A stretch of DNA of 64,000 bases from Prevotella sp. (GCA_023662865.1 JAMPIK010000001.1:143231-207230), one strand, 5' to 3'. Counted from the first letter of the stretch, positions 1 through 11,844 are shown. Notes: generated from the sequence alone by a model not told the origin. Numbers and translations are program-made.

Positions 1-1832
1 GATTTAAGACACTCGGCACTGTGCCCGGAGCCTCCGATGGAGAACAGAGCCTGATTTCCATTCAACCGTCAAGTTCGCCGGTTCTCGAATCATATCCGTT
101 CTATCTTGCTTCGGATTCAAATACCTTTACACTGAAATTGCCGCATTTTAACAAAGATGCACAAATATCATTGCAATACTGCGACAACCCCGTTTGGGAA
201 TGTGTCACTGTATTACCGGATATGAGTTTTGATTCAGATGCAAGCATATTGAGCCATGCTAACCAACTGTATGGCAACTCAATAGCCGCCGGACTTATCA
301 AGCAGTATCCGAAACTTGGCAATGCAATCAAGCAATGGAGTGAAGATGGAGACTCCACTCTCGTTTCAAATCTTCAGAAGAATCAAGATTTGAAGACAGT
401 TGCTTTGGCCAATACTCCATGGGTGAATAATGCACAGGCTGAAACCTTGCGCAAAGCCAGACTGATTAATCTGCTTGATGCTGATAAATGCCAAAACAAT
501 ATTGATGAAGCGTTGAAAAGACTTCAGAAAGAGCAGACTTCGCAAGGGGGCTGGGCATGGTGTTCCGGCATGGAGTCTTCAATGTTTATCACCGGGCAAG
601 TATTGTGGCGCATTGCCATGCTTAAACAGATGGGTTTCATTGACATGAGCGCCGTTCAGCAGTCGGTTGACAAAGCCCTCTCTTATTGCGAGCGCGAACT
701 TTATAAGGACTATGTACGCGCACATAATACCTTCTCCACCGCTCAGATGCTGAACTATTTGTATATACGTTCGTTCTTCCCGGAAAGCCGGATGTCTGCC
801 GACTTCAAACAGTTAAAGACTAAGGCATTGAAAGAGATTGAAAACAATTGGAAAGAATTTGACATATATAATAAGGCTACGGCGGCCACACTTTTATGGA
901 GAGAAAAAGAAAGTGTGAATGCACGAACAATTCTTGAATCATTAAATCAATTCGCATCGAAAAGCGCGGAGCGCGGAATGTGGTTTGACAATCTGAGAAG
1001 CGGTGTGTTCTCCCACAGCAAGCTTGTAACCACCGCCCAAGTGCTTGAGGCGTTTAACGAAATTTCACCCGCATCTCCCTCTGTTGATCTTATTCGCCAA
1101 TGGCTCATAATAGAGAGGCAGGCACAAGACTGGGGCGAAGATGCACAGTTGGCCGAAGTAATTTACACAATTCTCACTTCCGACACTAATTGGACAGACT
1201 CAAATGAAGGAGCACGAATTTATTTGAACGATAGAGATATTACCCCAAGTTCAACAGATAAGTTTACCGGCGCATTTACATTGCCGCTCAAAGCAACCGA
1301 GGCCGACAGAGCTGCTTTGAGAGTTGAGAAATCCGGAAATCACCGTTCATGGGGCGGCGTTATTGCAAAATATATTGCCCCGATTGCAGATATAAAGGAG
1401 TTCTCTGAAAGCGATGTGACGATAAGCAAGCGCATCTTGATAGTTGAGGAGAATGAAAACGGCACAAGCGTCCGGCCGATTAGAAACGAAACTGTAAAAC
1501 GCGGACAAAAAATTCGCGTGCAGCTTACTGTAACGTCAGCTCGCGACATAGACTATGCCGTAATTACAGACGAAAGAGGCGGCTTTATGTCTCCGGTAGA
1601 GCAATTGTCAAAATATATGTGGAAAGACGCAATCGGTTATTACAGAGAGATTAAGAATGCCGCCACCAACTTCTTTATACCGCGTTTGCCCAAAGGGAAC
1701 TTCCTTATTGAATACGATTGCTTTGCCTCGCAAGAGGGTGAGTTTTCCACCGGCATAGCCACACTGCAATCACTGTACGCACCTGCCTTGTCAGCCCATT
1801 CAGCCGGAGAGTTGACCCGGATAAAGAAATAG
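1..1832 (+). CDS. alpha-2-macroglobulin family protein, 3' end only
   Basis: The frame is open through the left edge (codons for FKTLGT precede the first possible start at 21), so this is the last ~610 residues of a longer gene. The QGGWAWCSG stretch followed by paired helices resembles the complement-like thioester (TED) barrel of bacterial alpha-2-macroglobulins. The ending, with YDCFASQEGEFSTGI then SLYAP and SAHS, is the typical last macroglobulin domain. No CGEQ thioester motif is visible in the part present. Bacteroidales members are large (usually over 1,800 residues), exported, and thought to trap proteases in the periplasm or at the outer membrane. Signal peptide and N-terminal domains lie outside the window, so localisation is inferred from the family. 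No promoter of its own is visible. Confidence 0.85.
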   Translation, partial: FKTLGTVPGASDGEQSLISIQPSSSPVLESYPFYLASDSNTFTLKLPHFNKDAQISLQYCDNPVWECVTVLPDMSFDSDASILSHANQLYGNSIAAGLIKQYPKLGNAIKQWSEDGDSTLVSNLQKNQDLKTVALANTPWVNNAQAETLRKARLINLLDADKCQNNIDEALKRLQKEQTSQGGWAWCSGMESSMFITGQVLWRIAMLKQMGFIDMSAVQQSVDKALSYCERELYKDYVRAHNTFSTAQMLNYLYIRSFFPESRMSADFKQLKTKALKEIENNWKEFDIYNKATAATLLWREKESVNARTILESLNQFASKSAERGMWFDNLRSGVFSHSKLVTTAQVLEAFNEISPASPSVDLIRQWLIIERQAQDWGEDAQLAEVIYTILTSDTNWTDSNEGARIYLNDRDITPSSTDKFTGAFTLPLKATEADRAALRVEKSGNHRSWGGVIAKYIAPIADIKEFSESDVTISKRILIVEENENGTSVRPIRNETVKRGQKIRVQLTVTSARDIDYAVITDERGGFMSPVEQLSKYMWKDAIGYYREIKNAATNFFIPRLPKGNFLIEYDCFASQEGEFSTGIATLQSLYAPALSAHSAGELTRIKK

Positions 1833-1854
1833 TTTTGTTTGAAATAAGATAATC

Positions 1855-1904
1855 GGCTTCTGTTTGAAGAAAAATTTGTAAATTTGTGTCTTCAAACAGA
1901 AGCC
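1855..1904. terminator. perfect 16-bp inverted repeat enclosing a promoter box
   Basis: Arms GGCTTCTGTTTGAAGA (1855-1870) and its exact complement (1889-1904) flank an 18-base AT-rich loop. In RNA read through from the macroglobulin gene this is a very stable hairpin, so it probably terminates or protects that transcript. There is no long U-run after it. The loop contains the -7 box of the next gene. Confidence 0.6.
1879..1886 (+). promoter_or_regulatory. Bacteroidetes -7 box (TAAATTTG) for the eptA-like gene
   Basis: TAAATTTG matches the consensus TAnnTTTG and lies 24 bases before ATG 1911. No good TTTG -33 element is found at the expected spacing. The box sits in the loop of the 1855-1904 inverted repeat, so transcripts started here carry only the right arm and cannot form that hairpin. 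Confidence 0.55.
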
Positions 1905-1910
1905 TTAATT

Positions 1911-3578
1911 ATGAGTGTAAAACAAAAAATAGTTAGGTGTGTCGCCTCTTTAAAAGAGAATTGGCTCAATGCACTGACTGATGTGTATGTTCGCACTCCG
2001 GGCTTGATGCTGCTGTTGGTGACTATGCAATTTTGCGTACCGGCAATCAAGTATGTGTTTTTGCGCTCACCGGAAATCTCTGAAAGCTCGTTTGCCGCAA
2101 GCTGCATTTTATCGGCAAACTCAATTGTGCTTGCATGGACAGCACTCACCATTTACAACCTACTCAAGAAGATTAACAATGCGATTGGCAAAATCTGGCT
2201 TATACTCACTCTGCTTATTTTCTTCTTTAACTGGCTTGTAGACTTTGCGTTGCTTACCATATACAACCAAGAGTTCAGCTCTGATATAGCCGGTGCATTG
2301 GTGGTAACCGATTTTGATGAAAGTTCCAATTTCTTGTCTTCATATCTGAACCTTGAATTGCTGGCGATTATGTCGGCATATTTTGCACTGTTCGCCGTTA
2401 TGTATTTTATGGGGGACATAGCAATGGGCAAATACTTGAAACGACTCATAACAAAGCGGTTGATGTGGCGATATATTCTGTTGTCTTTCACGGCACTTTG
2501 TTGGATTTACTGTTTGGCATACCCGAAATCTCAATTGACGGACACCGGTTTGCCGGGTAAGATAAGCACTTTTGCCGGAGTAGACCTCGGGCATCCTATT
2601 GTGCCACAACACCCCAAGCTCATATTTAACACCGATGACGCTCCCTCAAATATAGTTTTGATAATAGGAGAATCGCACAGCAGTTCTCACTCATCATTGT
2701 ACGGTTATTATAAACCTACCGAGCCGCGACTTGCAGAATTGGCCAATGATTCTCTATTGTATGTTTTTGCATCGGCTACTTCTCCGGCTTTGCATACTAT
2801 GGAAAGTTTGCAGCAAATGATTGGCACATATGCCGGTGAACCGGAGAGAAAATGGTATGATTGCGTTACTTTTCTGGAAGTTGCAAACATAGCCGGTTAT
2901 AAAACTCTTTGGCTCTCCAATCAGGCTGCCATCGGATTTCATGACAATCCCATTTCAGAGATGGCCAAGTTTTGTGACATTCAAGAATTTACCGACACCG
3001 GTATGCGTATAAGCTCGGAGTATGATGAAGACCTGCTGCCGCTCATAAAGAAGCATATGAACGACAAGCAAAAGGCTCTTACAATTTTGCATTTGCAAGG
3101 AAGCCATGTAGATTACGCCCACCGCTCGCCGGAGGCTTTCAAACATTTTAAGCCGCGAGACTATAATTTACCCTCAGAGAGACAAAGGAAGGTAATTGCG
3201 GAATATGATAACAGCCTGTTGTATAATGACTATGTTGTAGATAAAATCATCAATGAATATTCTGACAAAGATGCAATCGTTATTTATCTGTCAGACCACG
3301 GGCAGGATTTGTTCCAATCAACAACAAACTTTTTCGGACATGGAAAGACCGACGATAAGATGAGCATGAAGGTTGCATCGGAAGTGCCCTTTTTAGTTTA
3401 TTTGAGTCCCGAATTTAAAGCCAAACACAAAGAGATTACGGCACGTATTGCCGGAGCCACATCGCGCCACGTTTTGCTTACTGATTTGATATATACCCTG
3501 ATGGACGTGATGAGCGTATCATTTGAAACCAATCAAGATGTCAACTCACGGTCGTTCTTCCGCCCGATAAATAAATAG
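1911..3578 (+). CDS. EptA/EptC-like phosphoethanolamine transferase (inner membrane)
   Basis: 555 residues. Five hydrophobic segments in the first ~220 residues are followed by a periplasmic sulfatase-fold domain, the layout of enzymes that move phosphoethanolamine from phosphatidylethanolamine to lipid A or LPS core. The nucleophile region reads IIGESHSSSHSSLYGY. Ser255 of GES aligns with the catalytic Thr of EptA (GET) and the Ser of EptC. Later metal-site motifs LSDHGQD and FGHGK are present. ATG 1911 is chosen over the upstream TTG/GTG-type starts because the promoter box at 1879-1886 would lie inside a longer frame. The gene converges on mutB with a shared terminator between. Substrate (lipid A, core or another glycan) is not decided by sequence. 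Confidence 0.85.
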   Translation: MSVKQKIVRCVASLKENWLNALTDVYVRTPGLMLLLVTMQFCVPAIKYVFLRSPEISESSFAASCILSANSIVLAWTALTIYNLLKKINNAIGKIWLILTLLIFFFNWLVDFALLTIYNQEFSSDIAGALVVTDFDESSNFLSSYLNLELLAIMSAYFALFAVMYFMGDIAMGKYLKRLITKRLMWRYILLSFTALCWIYCLAYPKSQLTDTGLPGKISTFAGVDLGHPIVPQHPKLIFNTDDAPSNIVLIIGESHSSSHSSLYGYYKPTEPRLAELANDSLLYVFASATSPALHTMESLQQMIGTYAGEPERKWYDCVTFLEVANIAGYKTLWLSNQAAIGFHDNPISEMAKFCDIQEFTDTGMRISSEYDEDLLPLIKKHMNDKQKALTILHLQGSHVDYAHRSPEAFKHFKPRDYNLPSERQRKVIAEYDNSLLYNDYVVDKIINEYSDKDAIVIYLSDHGQDLFQSTTNFFGHGKTDDKMSMKVASEVPFLVYLSPEFKAKHKEITARIAGATSRHVLLTDLIYTLMDVMSVSFETNQDVNSRSFFRPINK

Positions 3579-3634
3579 TCACCGGCTCGTCATCTTCCCT
3601 GGATATATTCCTATTAATCAATGATATAAAGAAT

Positions 3635-3672
3635 AGACGCACACCGTCTCAATAGGGGAGTGGTGTGCGTCT
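3635..3672. terminator. bidirectional rho-independent-like terminator
   Basis: Perfect 11-bp stem AGACGCACACC/GGTGTGCGTCT (3635-3645 and 3662-3672) between the convergent eptA-like gene and mutB. T-rich sequence follows on both strands. Confidence 0.75.
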
Positions 3673-3695
3673 TTAAAGTTATCGTGACCTATTAT

Positions 3696-5840
<2,145 letters not shown>

Positions 5841-5848
5841 CTCTGGTC

Positions 5849-7711
5849 TTACTTAAGAAGTTTTGCGTTAAATCCTTGAAGAGTTTCAAGCACATTCACA
5901 CGAACATGGATAAAGTTCTCGATACCGACAGCTTTTAGATCTTCCATGCAAGCGGGAGCACCGGCCACTACAAACTCGGCGCGACCATTCAGATATTTGA
6001 ATGCTTCGGATGCGAGTTCGGCATATTCATCATCGCTGGAGCAAAGCACTACTACTTCTGCACCCTTTTCGAGGGCTGCATCCACACCGGCCTGAACGGT
6101 TTCAAATCCGAGGTTGTCGATAATCTCATATCCGGCGCAGCCGAAGAAGTTGGAGCTGAATTGAGCACGTGCAAGGCGCATTGCAAGATTGCCGATAGTG
6201 AGCATGAATACTTTCGGACGCTTGCCACTGTGCTCTGTTTGCAGGCGGAGAGCCTCAAACTGGCTGGCGGCGCGATCCATGTTGAGAGCCTCAACGGTGC
6301 CTTCTTCTTTGCAACCGCAGCCACAACCGCAGCCACATTCTTTCTTAATCTTATCGGCGGCAAACTCGTTGAAGTTGGGATACTGGTTGGTACCAAGGAG
6401 TATCTCTTTACGACGAGCTACATCTGTGTGGCGCTTAACGCCGCTTTCGTTCACGGCCTTCTGAATATTGCCTTTTGCGAGTTCCTCGTAGAAGCCACCG
6501 TTGTCAATAACTTCGTTGAAAAGCTTCCAAGCCACATCGGCAATTGAAGCGGTGAGGGTCTCAATATAGTAAGAACCGCCGGCGGGGTCAACCACTTTAT
6601 TAAGATGAGACTCTTCGCGGAGCATAATCTGCTGGTTGCGCGCGATACGCTCTGAGAACTCATCGGGTTTCTGATACTGGAGGTCGAAGGGCAGAGTCTC
6701 GATTGAGTCAACACCGGCAAGAGCGGCACTCATTGTCTCTGTCATGGAGCGAAGCAGGTTTACGTGTGCATCATAGATAGTCTGGTTAAACTGTGAAGTG
6801 ACAGCGTGAACCTTCATCTTTGAGCAGCAGCAATTTTCCGCTTTGGGTTCGTAAGCCTTGACTATCTCAGCCCAGAGCATACGGCCGGCACGGAATTTTG
6901 CAATCTCCATGAAGTAGTTTGAGGAGATGTTCATGTTGAACTTAATGCGCTTTGCGATTGCATCGGCTTCAAGACCCTTGTCGGTGAGAGCAGTGAGATA
7001 CTGTGCTCCCCAAGCCAGAGCATAACCGAGTTCTTGTGTTATATAGGCACCGGCGTTACCGAGTATATAAGAGTCTACGCTCAAGCAGCGAAGATGGGGT
7101 ACATCGTTCACAACATCAAGCAGTTCCTTAGCAGTCTCGCAGAAGCAAGTTGTGGGAACAACACCTTTTTTGAGCATGGGGCGGAACGGGTTGTAGCTTA
7201 CAGAGCCGCGGAAATCATTCTCAAGACCTTTGGCTTTGAGATAGTCAACAAGTACTTTAGCTACAGCCACTGAGTTTGATGGGCAGCAATTAAAGTTGAC
7301 TTCAACTTTCTTGAGGTCAATGTCTTTGAGGAGCTCTTCAATAGCCTTTGCGTCTAACTTGTCGCAAACGCAAAAACCGAGAGAGTCAACGCCGCGGTCG
7401 AGGGCATGGCGAGCAGCCGCATTGAGTTCGGCAGCTGTTTCACCTTCAATTATGTCCTGACGAATGAGCCAGTCATTGTTGGTGCGAGTACCGCGAACAT
7501 AAGGGAATTGACCGGGCATTGTACCCAAGTGAGAGAGTTTCTCCAGGTCTTCGGCGCGGTAGAAAGGCATTACATTGAAGCCCTCGTTAGTGCGCCATAC
7601 CAACTTCTTGTTGAAGTCGGCGCCTTTAAGGTCGGCATTGATTTTCGCCATCCACTCTTCAGTGGAAATGGGCGGAAACATGTCAAACAATTTTTCTTTT
7701 TTCTCTGCCAT
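5849..7711 (-). CDS. mutA: methylmalonyl-CoA mutase small subunit
   Basis: 620 residues. Non-catalytic partner of MutB in the heterodimeric mutase: a degenerate mutase barrel ([32 protein letters not shown]) and a degenerate B12-like domain at the end ([10 protein letters not shown]) lacking the DxHxxG cobalt ligand, as expected for the beta subunit. Unusual are an alternating Cys-Gly run (CGCGCGCGC, residues 459-467, bases 6311-6337) in the linker between the domains and clustered cysteines earlier (NCCPSN, NCCCSKM). First gene of the mutAB operon, with a leader of about 250 nt starting near 7960. Confidence 0.95.
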   Translation of the reverse strand: MAEKKEKLFDMFPPISTEEWMAKINADLKGADFNKKLVWRTNEGFNVMPFYRAEDLEKLSHLGTMPGQFPYVRGTRTNNDWLIRQDIIEGETAAELNAAARHALDRGVDSLGFCVCDKLDAKAIEELLKDIDLKKVEVNFNCCPSNSVAVAKVLVDYLKAKGLENDFRGSVSYNPFRPMLKKGVVPTTCFCETAKELLDVVNDVPHLRCLSVDSYILGNAGAYITQELGYALAWGAQYLTALTDKGLEADAIAKRIKFNMNISSNYFMEIAKFRAGRMLWAEIVKAYEPKAENCCCSKMKVHAVTSQFNQTIYDAHVNLLRSMTETMSAALAGVDSIETLPFDLQYQKPDEFSERIARNQQIMLREESHLNKVVDPAGGSYYIETLTASIADVAWKLFNEVIDNGGFYEELAKGNIQKAVNESGVKRHTDVARRKEILLGTNQYPNFNEFAADKIKKECGCGCGCGCKEEGTVEALNMDRAASQFEALRLQTEHSGKRPKVFMLTIGNLAMRLARAQFSSNFFGCAGYEIIDNLGFETVQAGVDAALEKGAEVVVLCSSDDEYAELASEAFKYLNGRAEFVVAGAPACMEDLKAVGIENFIHVRVNVLETLQGFNAKLLK

Positions 7712-7960
7712 AACTAAATAGCTAAAAATGAAATATTTATATGTGTTGAATTGTCAACATTAGGTAATAAGTTCAAGCTGAGCCGGAAAAGTGGAAAGTC
7801 TGAATTGAACCCGTATCTAAAATTAGACAAAAAGTATAAACACAACATTTGTGAGCCATAAGACATATATCTATGGCCTGCAAACAGCGTTGATTTACAC
7901 TTTCTTTGAATTAGATAACATATTGTCAGACTGTACCACCATTATCGGCGGCCTAATTCA
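7712..7960 (-). ncRNA. long structured 5' leader of mutAB (possible cis-regulatory RNA)
   Basis: Untranslated region between the predicted start of transcription (~7960) and mutA. It can form six local hairpins, given here as plus-strand coordinates: 7907-7960 (8-bp TGAATTAG arms with a further GCCGCC/GGTGGT pairing), 7855-7877 (GCCATA/TATGGC), 7841-7853 (CACAA/TTGTG), 7816-7827 (TCTAA/TTAGA), 7771-7810 (GTTCAA/TTGAAC) and 7744-7759 (TGTTGA/TCAACA). The first starts right at the predicted +1. No B12 box or other riboswitch core was recognised and no convincing ORF is present. Function is unknown. Confidence 0.4.
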
Positions 7961-7964
7961 GCCA

Positions 7965-7995
7965 CAAAAGTACAATAATTTTTTTATACATGAAA
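7965..7995 (-). promoter_or_regulatory. promoter for mutAB
   Basis: On the minus strand TACTTTTG (7972 to 7965) matches TAnnTTTG. TTTC at 7995-7992 lies 19 bases upstream, one base off the TTTG -33 element. Transcription should start near 7960, giving a leader of about 250 nt. Confidence 0.55.
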
Positions 7996-8042
7996 ATATT
8001 TAAAGAAATTTTTCCGTAAATATAATTTTAACCTGAATTTGA

Positions 8043-8074
8043 TTTGCACGCACAGCGAAAATTTTGTACATTTG
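8043..8074 (+). promoter_or_regulatory. promoter for dnaE
   Basis: TTTG (8043-8046), 20 bases, TACATTTG (8067-8074): a full match to the Bacteroidetes housekeeping promoter. It ends 23 bases before ATG 8098 and overlaps the longer possible reading frame, which supports the later start. Confidence 0.8.
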
Positions 8075-8097
8075 CATTCCAAAAAATTGTTTTCGCA

Positions 8098-11000
8098 ATG
8101 CCCGATTTCGTTCATCTTCACGTTCACTCTCAATATAGTCTGCTTGACGGTCAAGCATCGGTAAGTGGAATAGTAGACAAAGCTATTTCATTAGGTATGA
8201 AAGGGATAGCCCTTACCGACCATGGCAATATGTTCGGTATTAAGGAGTTCTTTAACTATGTAAACAAGAAAAACAAAGGTAAGGAAGACTCCGAGAAGTT
8301 CAAGCCGATACTCGGCTGTGAGATGTATGTTGCCAAGAACGATTTGCACGACCGCGGCGACAAGTCGGACAAAGGCTATCACCTTATTGTTCTGGCCAAA
8401 AATCTTAAAGGTTATCATAATCTTGTGAAGCTTGTGAGTAAAGCGTGGACTGAAGGTGAATACTATAAACCGCGAACCGACCACAAAGAGTTGGAGGCTC
8501 ACAGCGAGGGGCTTATAATATGCTCAGCTTGTCTTGGAGGAGAGGTGCCGCAACAGTTTATGAATGAGTCGCCTCAAAAGGCCGAAGAAACAATTCTCTG
8601 GTACAAGAAAGTGTTTGGTGATGATTACTACCTTGAGCTCCAACGGCATAAGACAGATAAGCCGGACGGGAACCGTCGCACATTTGAGGAGCAGGAGTCA
8701 GTCAACCCGTTTCTTATCGAGATGGCTCGCAAACACGGTATCAAACTGATAGCCACCAACGACTCTCATTTTGTAAATGAAGAAGATGCCGAAGCGCATG
8801 ACCGCCTGATTTGCATAAGCATGGGCAAGAAATTCAACGACCCAACCCGTATGCATTACACCAAGCAGGAGTGGATAAAATCGCAGGAAGAAATGGCGCT
8901 TATTTTCCCGGATATACCTGAGGCATTGTCCAATACGAACGAAATTCTTGACAAAGTGGAATTTTATTCTATTGACCATGCGCCGATTATGCCCAACTTT
9001 GAAATACCTCAAGACTTCGGCACCGAAGAGGAATACCGGCAAAAATTCAGCGAGCAAGATTTGTTTGACGAATTTACGCGAGATGAGAACAACAATATTG
9101 TTCTCTCACAGGAAGATGCAGAGGCAAAAATAAAGAAGTTGGGAGGCTATGACAAGCTATATCGCATAAAGTTGGAAGCCGATTATCTCAAGAAACTCAC
9201 AATGGAAGGTGCCAAAGTGAGATACGGTGACCCTCTTGAAAAAGAAGTTGAAGACCGACTCCGGTTTGAATTGCATATAATGAAAACCATGGGCTTTCCC
9301 GGCTACTTCCTTATAGTGCAGGACTTTATCAATGCTTCTCGCAATAATTTAGGAGTGAGTATAGGCCCGGGACGTGGTTCGGCAGCCGGTTCGGCAGCGG
9401 CTTACTGCCTGGGAATTACTCAAATTGACCCAATCAAGTACGACCTTCTGTTTGAGCGTTTCCTTAATCCGGACCGTATCTCTTTGCCCGATATTGATGT
9501 GGATTTCGATGATGACGGCAGGTACAAAGCTCTTGAATACGTAACTCAAAAATATGGAGCTGAGAAAGTAGCTCATATTATTACGTATGGCACAATGGCC
9601 ACTAAAATGGCAATCAAAGATGTTGCCAAAATTCTGGAGCTGCCCCTATCAGAGTCCAACCGTTTGGCAAAACTGGTGCCTGACCGTATGCCCGAAGGAA
9701 AGGTGAATTTCAAAAATTGCCTTAAATTTATAAAAGAATTTGAGGCGGAGACCCATAATCCCAATCCGGCAGTACGCGAAACCATGAAGTATGCGCAGCA
9801 GTTGGAAGGGAATGTGCGTAATACCGGCGTACACGCCTGCGGTGTGATTATCGGTCGCGATGACATTACCGATTGGGTACCTGTCTCTACGGCAAAAGAC
9901 ACCGATGGAGCCAAACTGCTCGTAACTCAATATGAGGGCTCCGTAATTGAAGATACCGGTATGATTAAGATGGACTTCCTGGGCCTTAAAACCCTGTCCA
10001 TCATTATGGAAGCGGTAGAGAATATCAAGAACTCGCGCGGGATTGACATTGATATGGAGAAAATTCCGCTTGATGATGAGAAGACCTATAAGCTATATTG
10101 CGAGGGTCGCACTACCGGAACTTTCCAATTCGAGTCTGCCGGCATGCAAAAGTATCTCCGCGAACTTCAACCTTCCAAATTTGAGGATCTCATTGCCATG
10201 AATGCTCTGTACCGCCCGGGGCCGATGGACTATATTCCGCAATTCATTGCCCGCAAACAAGGCAGGGAGCCCATTGTGTACGACATAGACATAATGGAGA
10301 AGTATCTGCATGACACTTACGGTATTACCGTTTATCAAGAGCAGGTCATGCTTTTGTCTCGCCTGTTGGCTAACTTCACTCGCGGTGAGAGCGACGTGTT
10401 GCGCAAAGCTATGGGTAAGAAGCTCATTGATAAAATGGCAGCACTGAAAGTGAAGTTCATGGACGGCGGTCAAGCCAATGGTCATAAACCCGAAGTGCTT
10501 GAGAAAATATGGGCTGACTGGGAGAAATTTGCCTCATATGCCTTTAATAAAAGCCATGCCACATGTTACTCCTGGGTTGCGTATCAGACAGCATATCTCA
10601 AAGCAAATTATCCGGCGGAATATATGGCCGGTGTCCTGTCGCGCAACCTTACCAACATCGCCAAGTTGAGTATTTTTATGGACGAATGTAAGGCAATGGG
10701 AATTCCGGTAAAAGGACCCGACATCAACGAGTCTGTAAATAAATTCGGTGTTACCAAGCAGGGGGAGATACGTTTCGGACTCGGCGCTGTAAAAGGAGTG
10801 GGAGGCGGTGCGGTTACCGCAATTTTACAAGAAAGAAACGCCAACGGACCGTATAAGGATATTTTTGACCTTGTAGAGAGAGTCAACCTTTCGGCTTGTA
10901 ACCGCGCAGCTATCGAGAGCCTTGCATTTGCCGGAGCTTTTGACTGTTTCCCCGATGTGAATCGTGAAATGTTTGCATCAGAACCCGGTAGTTCAGAACC

Positions 11001-11787
11001 CGGCTTTGCCGAGACTCTTGTGCGTTACGGACAGCGTTATCAGGCAGACAAGAATTCGGCACAGGCGTCGCTGTTCGATGAATTCGAGACATTGGAAACC
11101 GAACACCCCGCGTACCCGAAATATGAACAATGGGCACCGATAAAACTTCTTGATGAGGAAAAAAGACTTGTCGGAATGTATCTGTCGGCTCACCCTCTGG
11201 ATTCATTCTATATGGATCTTGAATACGGGTGTAACACCAAATGCGCGAATTTCAAGGAAGCGGAAGTTCCGGGTCGACATATCACTATGGGCGGACTGGT
11301 TACCGGTATGCAGGAGAGGTTTAGCAAAAAAGGGACTCCGTGGGGTATTCTGTCAATTGAAGACTTCAGCGGCAAAGCGGAAATCAGACTGTTTGGCAAA
11401 GCATTCCTTGAATACAAGCATTTCGGAGTGGCCGGTACATCAATATTCATTGATGCGGAATTTCAGCCCGGCAGATATAACCCGGAGCAGCTTGATTTCA
11501 ATATACGTAATATCTCCTTGTTGTCTGAAATACAGGGTAATTCCATTAAGGGTATCTGTCTGCGCCTGAACCCTGCAGACTTCAATGCGGAATTGATGAA
11601 CACCATTCAATCATTCCTGTGTACTTCCGGCAACAACAGTGAGGGCAAAGAACTTATGTTTGATGTGTTTGATACCGAGACAAAACAACATTTCGCAATA
11701 AAATGCAATCGGCATATCAAAGTAAACAGGCAGCTTATAGACTCACTTAGCGATGCGGATATAGACTACACCGTGCTAAGTAGATGA
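8098..11787 (+). CDS. dnaE: DNA polymerase III alpha subunit
   Basis: 1,229 residues from ATG 8098; the frame is open back to 8044 but that part contains the promoter. Replicative polymerase. N-terminal PHP domain starts at residue 4 (HLHVHSQYSLLDG, TDHGNMFG). The catalytic palm carries GPGRGSAAGS (~residue 423) and PDIDVDFDDDGR (~464) with the catalytic aspartates. Fingers, the helix-hairpin-helix region (GLGAVKGVG) and a C-terminal OB fold (TMGGLVTGMQERFSKKG) follow. It is the DnaE1 type, with no proofreading exonuclease domain. Single-gene unit closed by the hairpin at 11789-11828. Confidence 0.97.
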   Translation: MPDFVHLHVHSQYSLLDGQASVSGIVDKAISLGMKGIALTDHGNMFGIKEFFNYVNKKNKGKEDSEKFKPILGCEMYVAKNDLHDRGDKSDKGYHLIVLAKNLKGYHNLVKLVSKAWTEGEYYKPRTDHKELEAHSEGLIICSACLGGEVPQQFMNESPQKAEETILWYKKVFGDDYYLELQRHKTDKPDGNRRTFEEQESVNPFLIEMARKHGIKLIATNDSHFVNEEDAEAHDRLICISMGKKFNDPTRMHYTKQEWIKSQEEMALIFPDIPEALSNTNEILDKVEFYSIDHAPIMPNFEIPQDFGTEEEYRQKFSEQDLFDEFTRDENNNIVLSQEDAEAKIKKLGGYDKLYRIKLEADYLKKLTMEGAKVRYGDPLEKEVEDRLRFELHIMKTMGFPGYFLIVQDFINASRNNLGVSIGPGRGSAAGSAAAYCLGITQIDPIKYDLLFERFLNPDRISLPDIDVDFDDDGRYKALEYVTQKYGAEKVAHIITYGTMATKMAIKDVAKILELPLSESNRLAKLVPDRMPEGKVNFKNCLKFIKEFEAETHNPNPAVRETMKYAQQLEGNVRNTGVHACGVIIGRDDITDWVPVSTAKDTDGAKLLVTQYEGSVIEDTGMIKMDFLGLKTLSIIMEAVENIKNSRGIDIDMEKIPLDDEKTYKLYCEGRTTGTFQFESAGMQKYLRELQPSKFEDLIAMNALYRPGPMDYIPQFIARKQGREPIVYDIDIMEKYLHDTYGITVYQEQVMLLSRLLANFTRGESDVLRKAMGKKLIDKMAALKVKFMDGGQANGHKPEVLEKIWADWEKFASYAFNKSHATCYSWVAYQTAYLKANYPAEYMAGVLSRNLTNIAKLSIFMDECKAMGIPVKGPDINESVNKFGVTKQGEIRFGLGAVKGVGGGAVTAILQERNANGPYKDIFDLVERVNLSACNRAAIESLAFAGAFDCFPDVNREMFASEPGSSEPGFAETLVRYGQRYQADKNSAQASLFDEFETLETEHPAYPKYEQWAPIKLLDEEKRLVGMYLSAHPLDSFYMDLEYGCNTKCANFKEAEVPGRHITMGGLVTGMQERFSKKGTPWGILSIEDFSGKAEIRLFGKAFLEYKHFGVAGTSIFIDAEFQPGRYNPEQLDFNIRNISLLSEIQGNSIKGICLRLNPADFNAELMNTIQSFLCTSGNNSEGKELMFDVFDTETKQHFAIKCNRHIKVNRQLIDSLSDADIDYTVLSR

Positions 11788-11788
11788 A

Positions 11789-11828
11789 AGCCAAGCAGAG
11801 AGCCGCGGGTGCGACTCTCTGCTTAGCT
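11789..11828. terminator. terminator downstream of dnaE
   Basis: Stem AAGCAGAGAG (11793-11802) / CTCTCTGCTT (11815-11824), extendable by flanking AGC/GCT pairs, begins 1 base after the dnaE stop and is followed by TTTGACTCTTTTG. Also between convergent genes, so it probably serves the glycogen operon too. Confidence 0.75.
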
Positions 11829-11844
11829 TTGACTCTTTTGTATT

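Noticed and set aside
1855..1904. Invertible (phase-variable) promoter
   Set aside because: The inverted repeats are only 18 bases apart, much shorter than known Bacteroidales invertons, and no recombinase gene is nearby.
7800..7830. tRNA-like T-arm (GGTTCAATTC on the minus strand)
   Set aside because: The flanking bases do not pair as a T-stem, and no acceptor or anticodon arm fits.
7712..7960. Cobalamin riboswitch before mutA
   Set aside because: Expected from the biology, but no B12 box or matching core could be found; kept only as an unnamed structured leader.
8044..8097. N-terminal extension of dnaE by 18 residues
   Set aside because: The segment contains the consensus promoter, and the family begins at the PHP motif just after ATG 8098.
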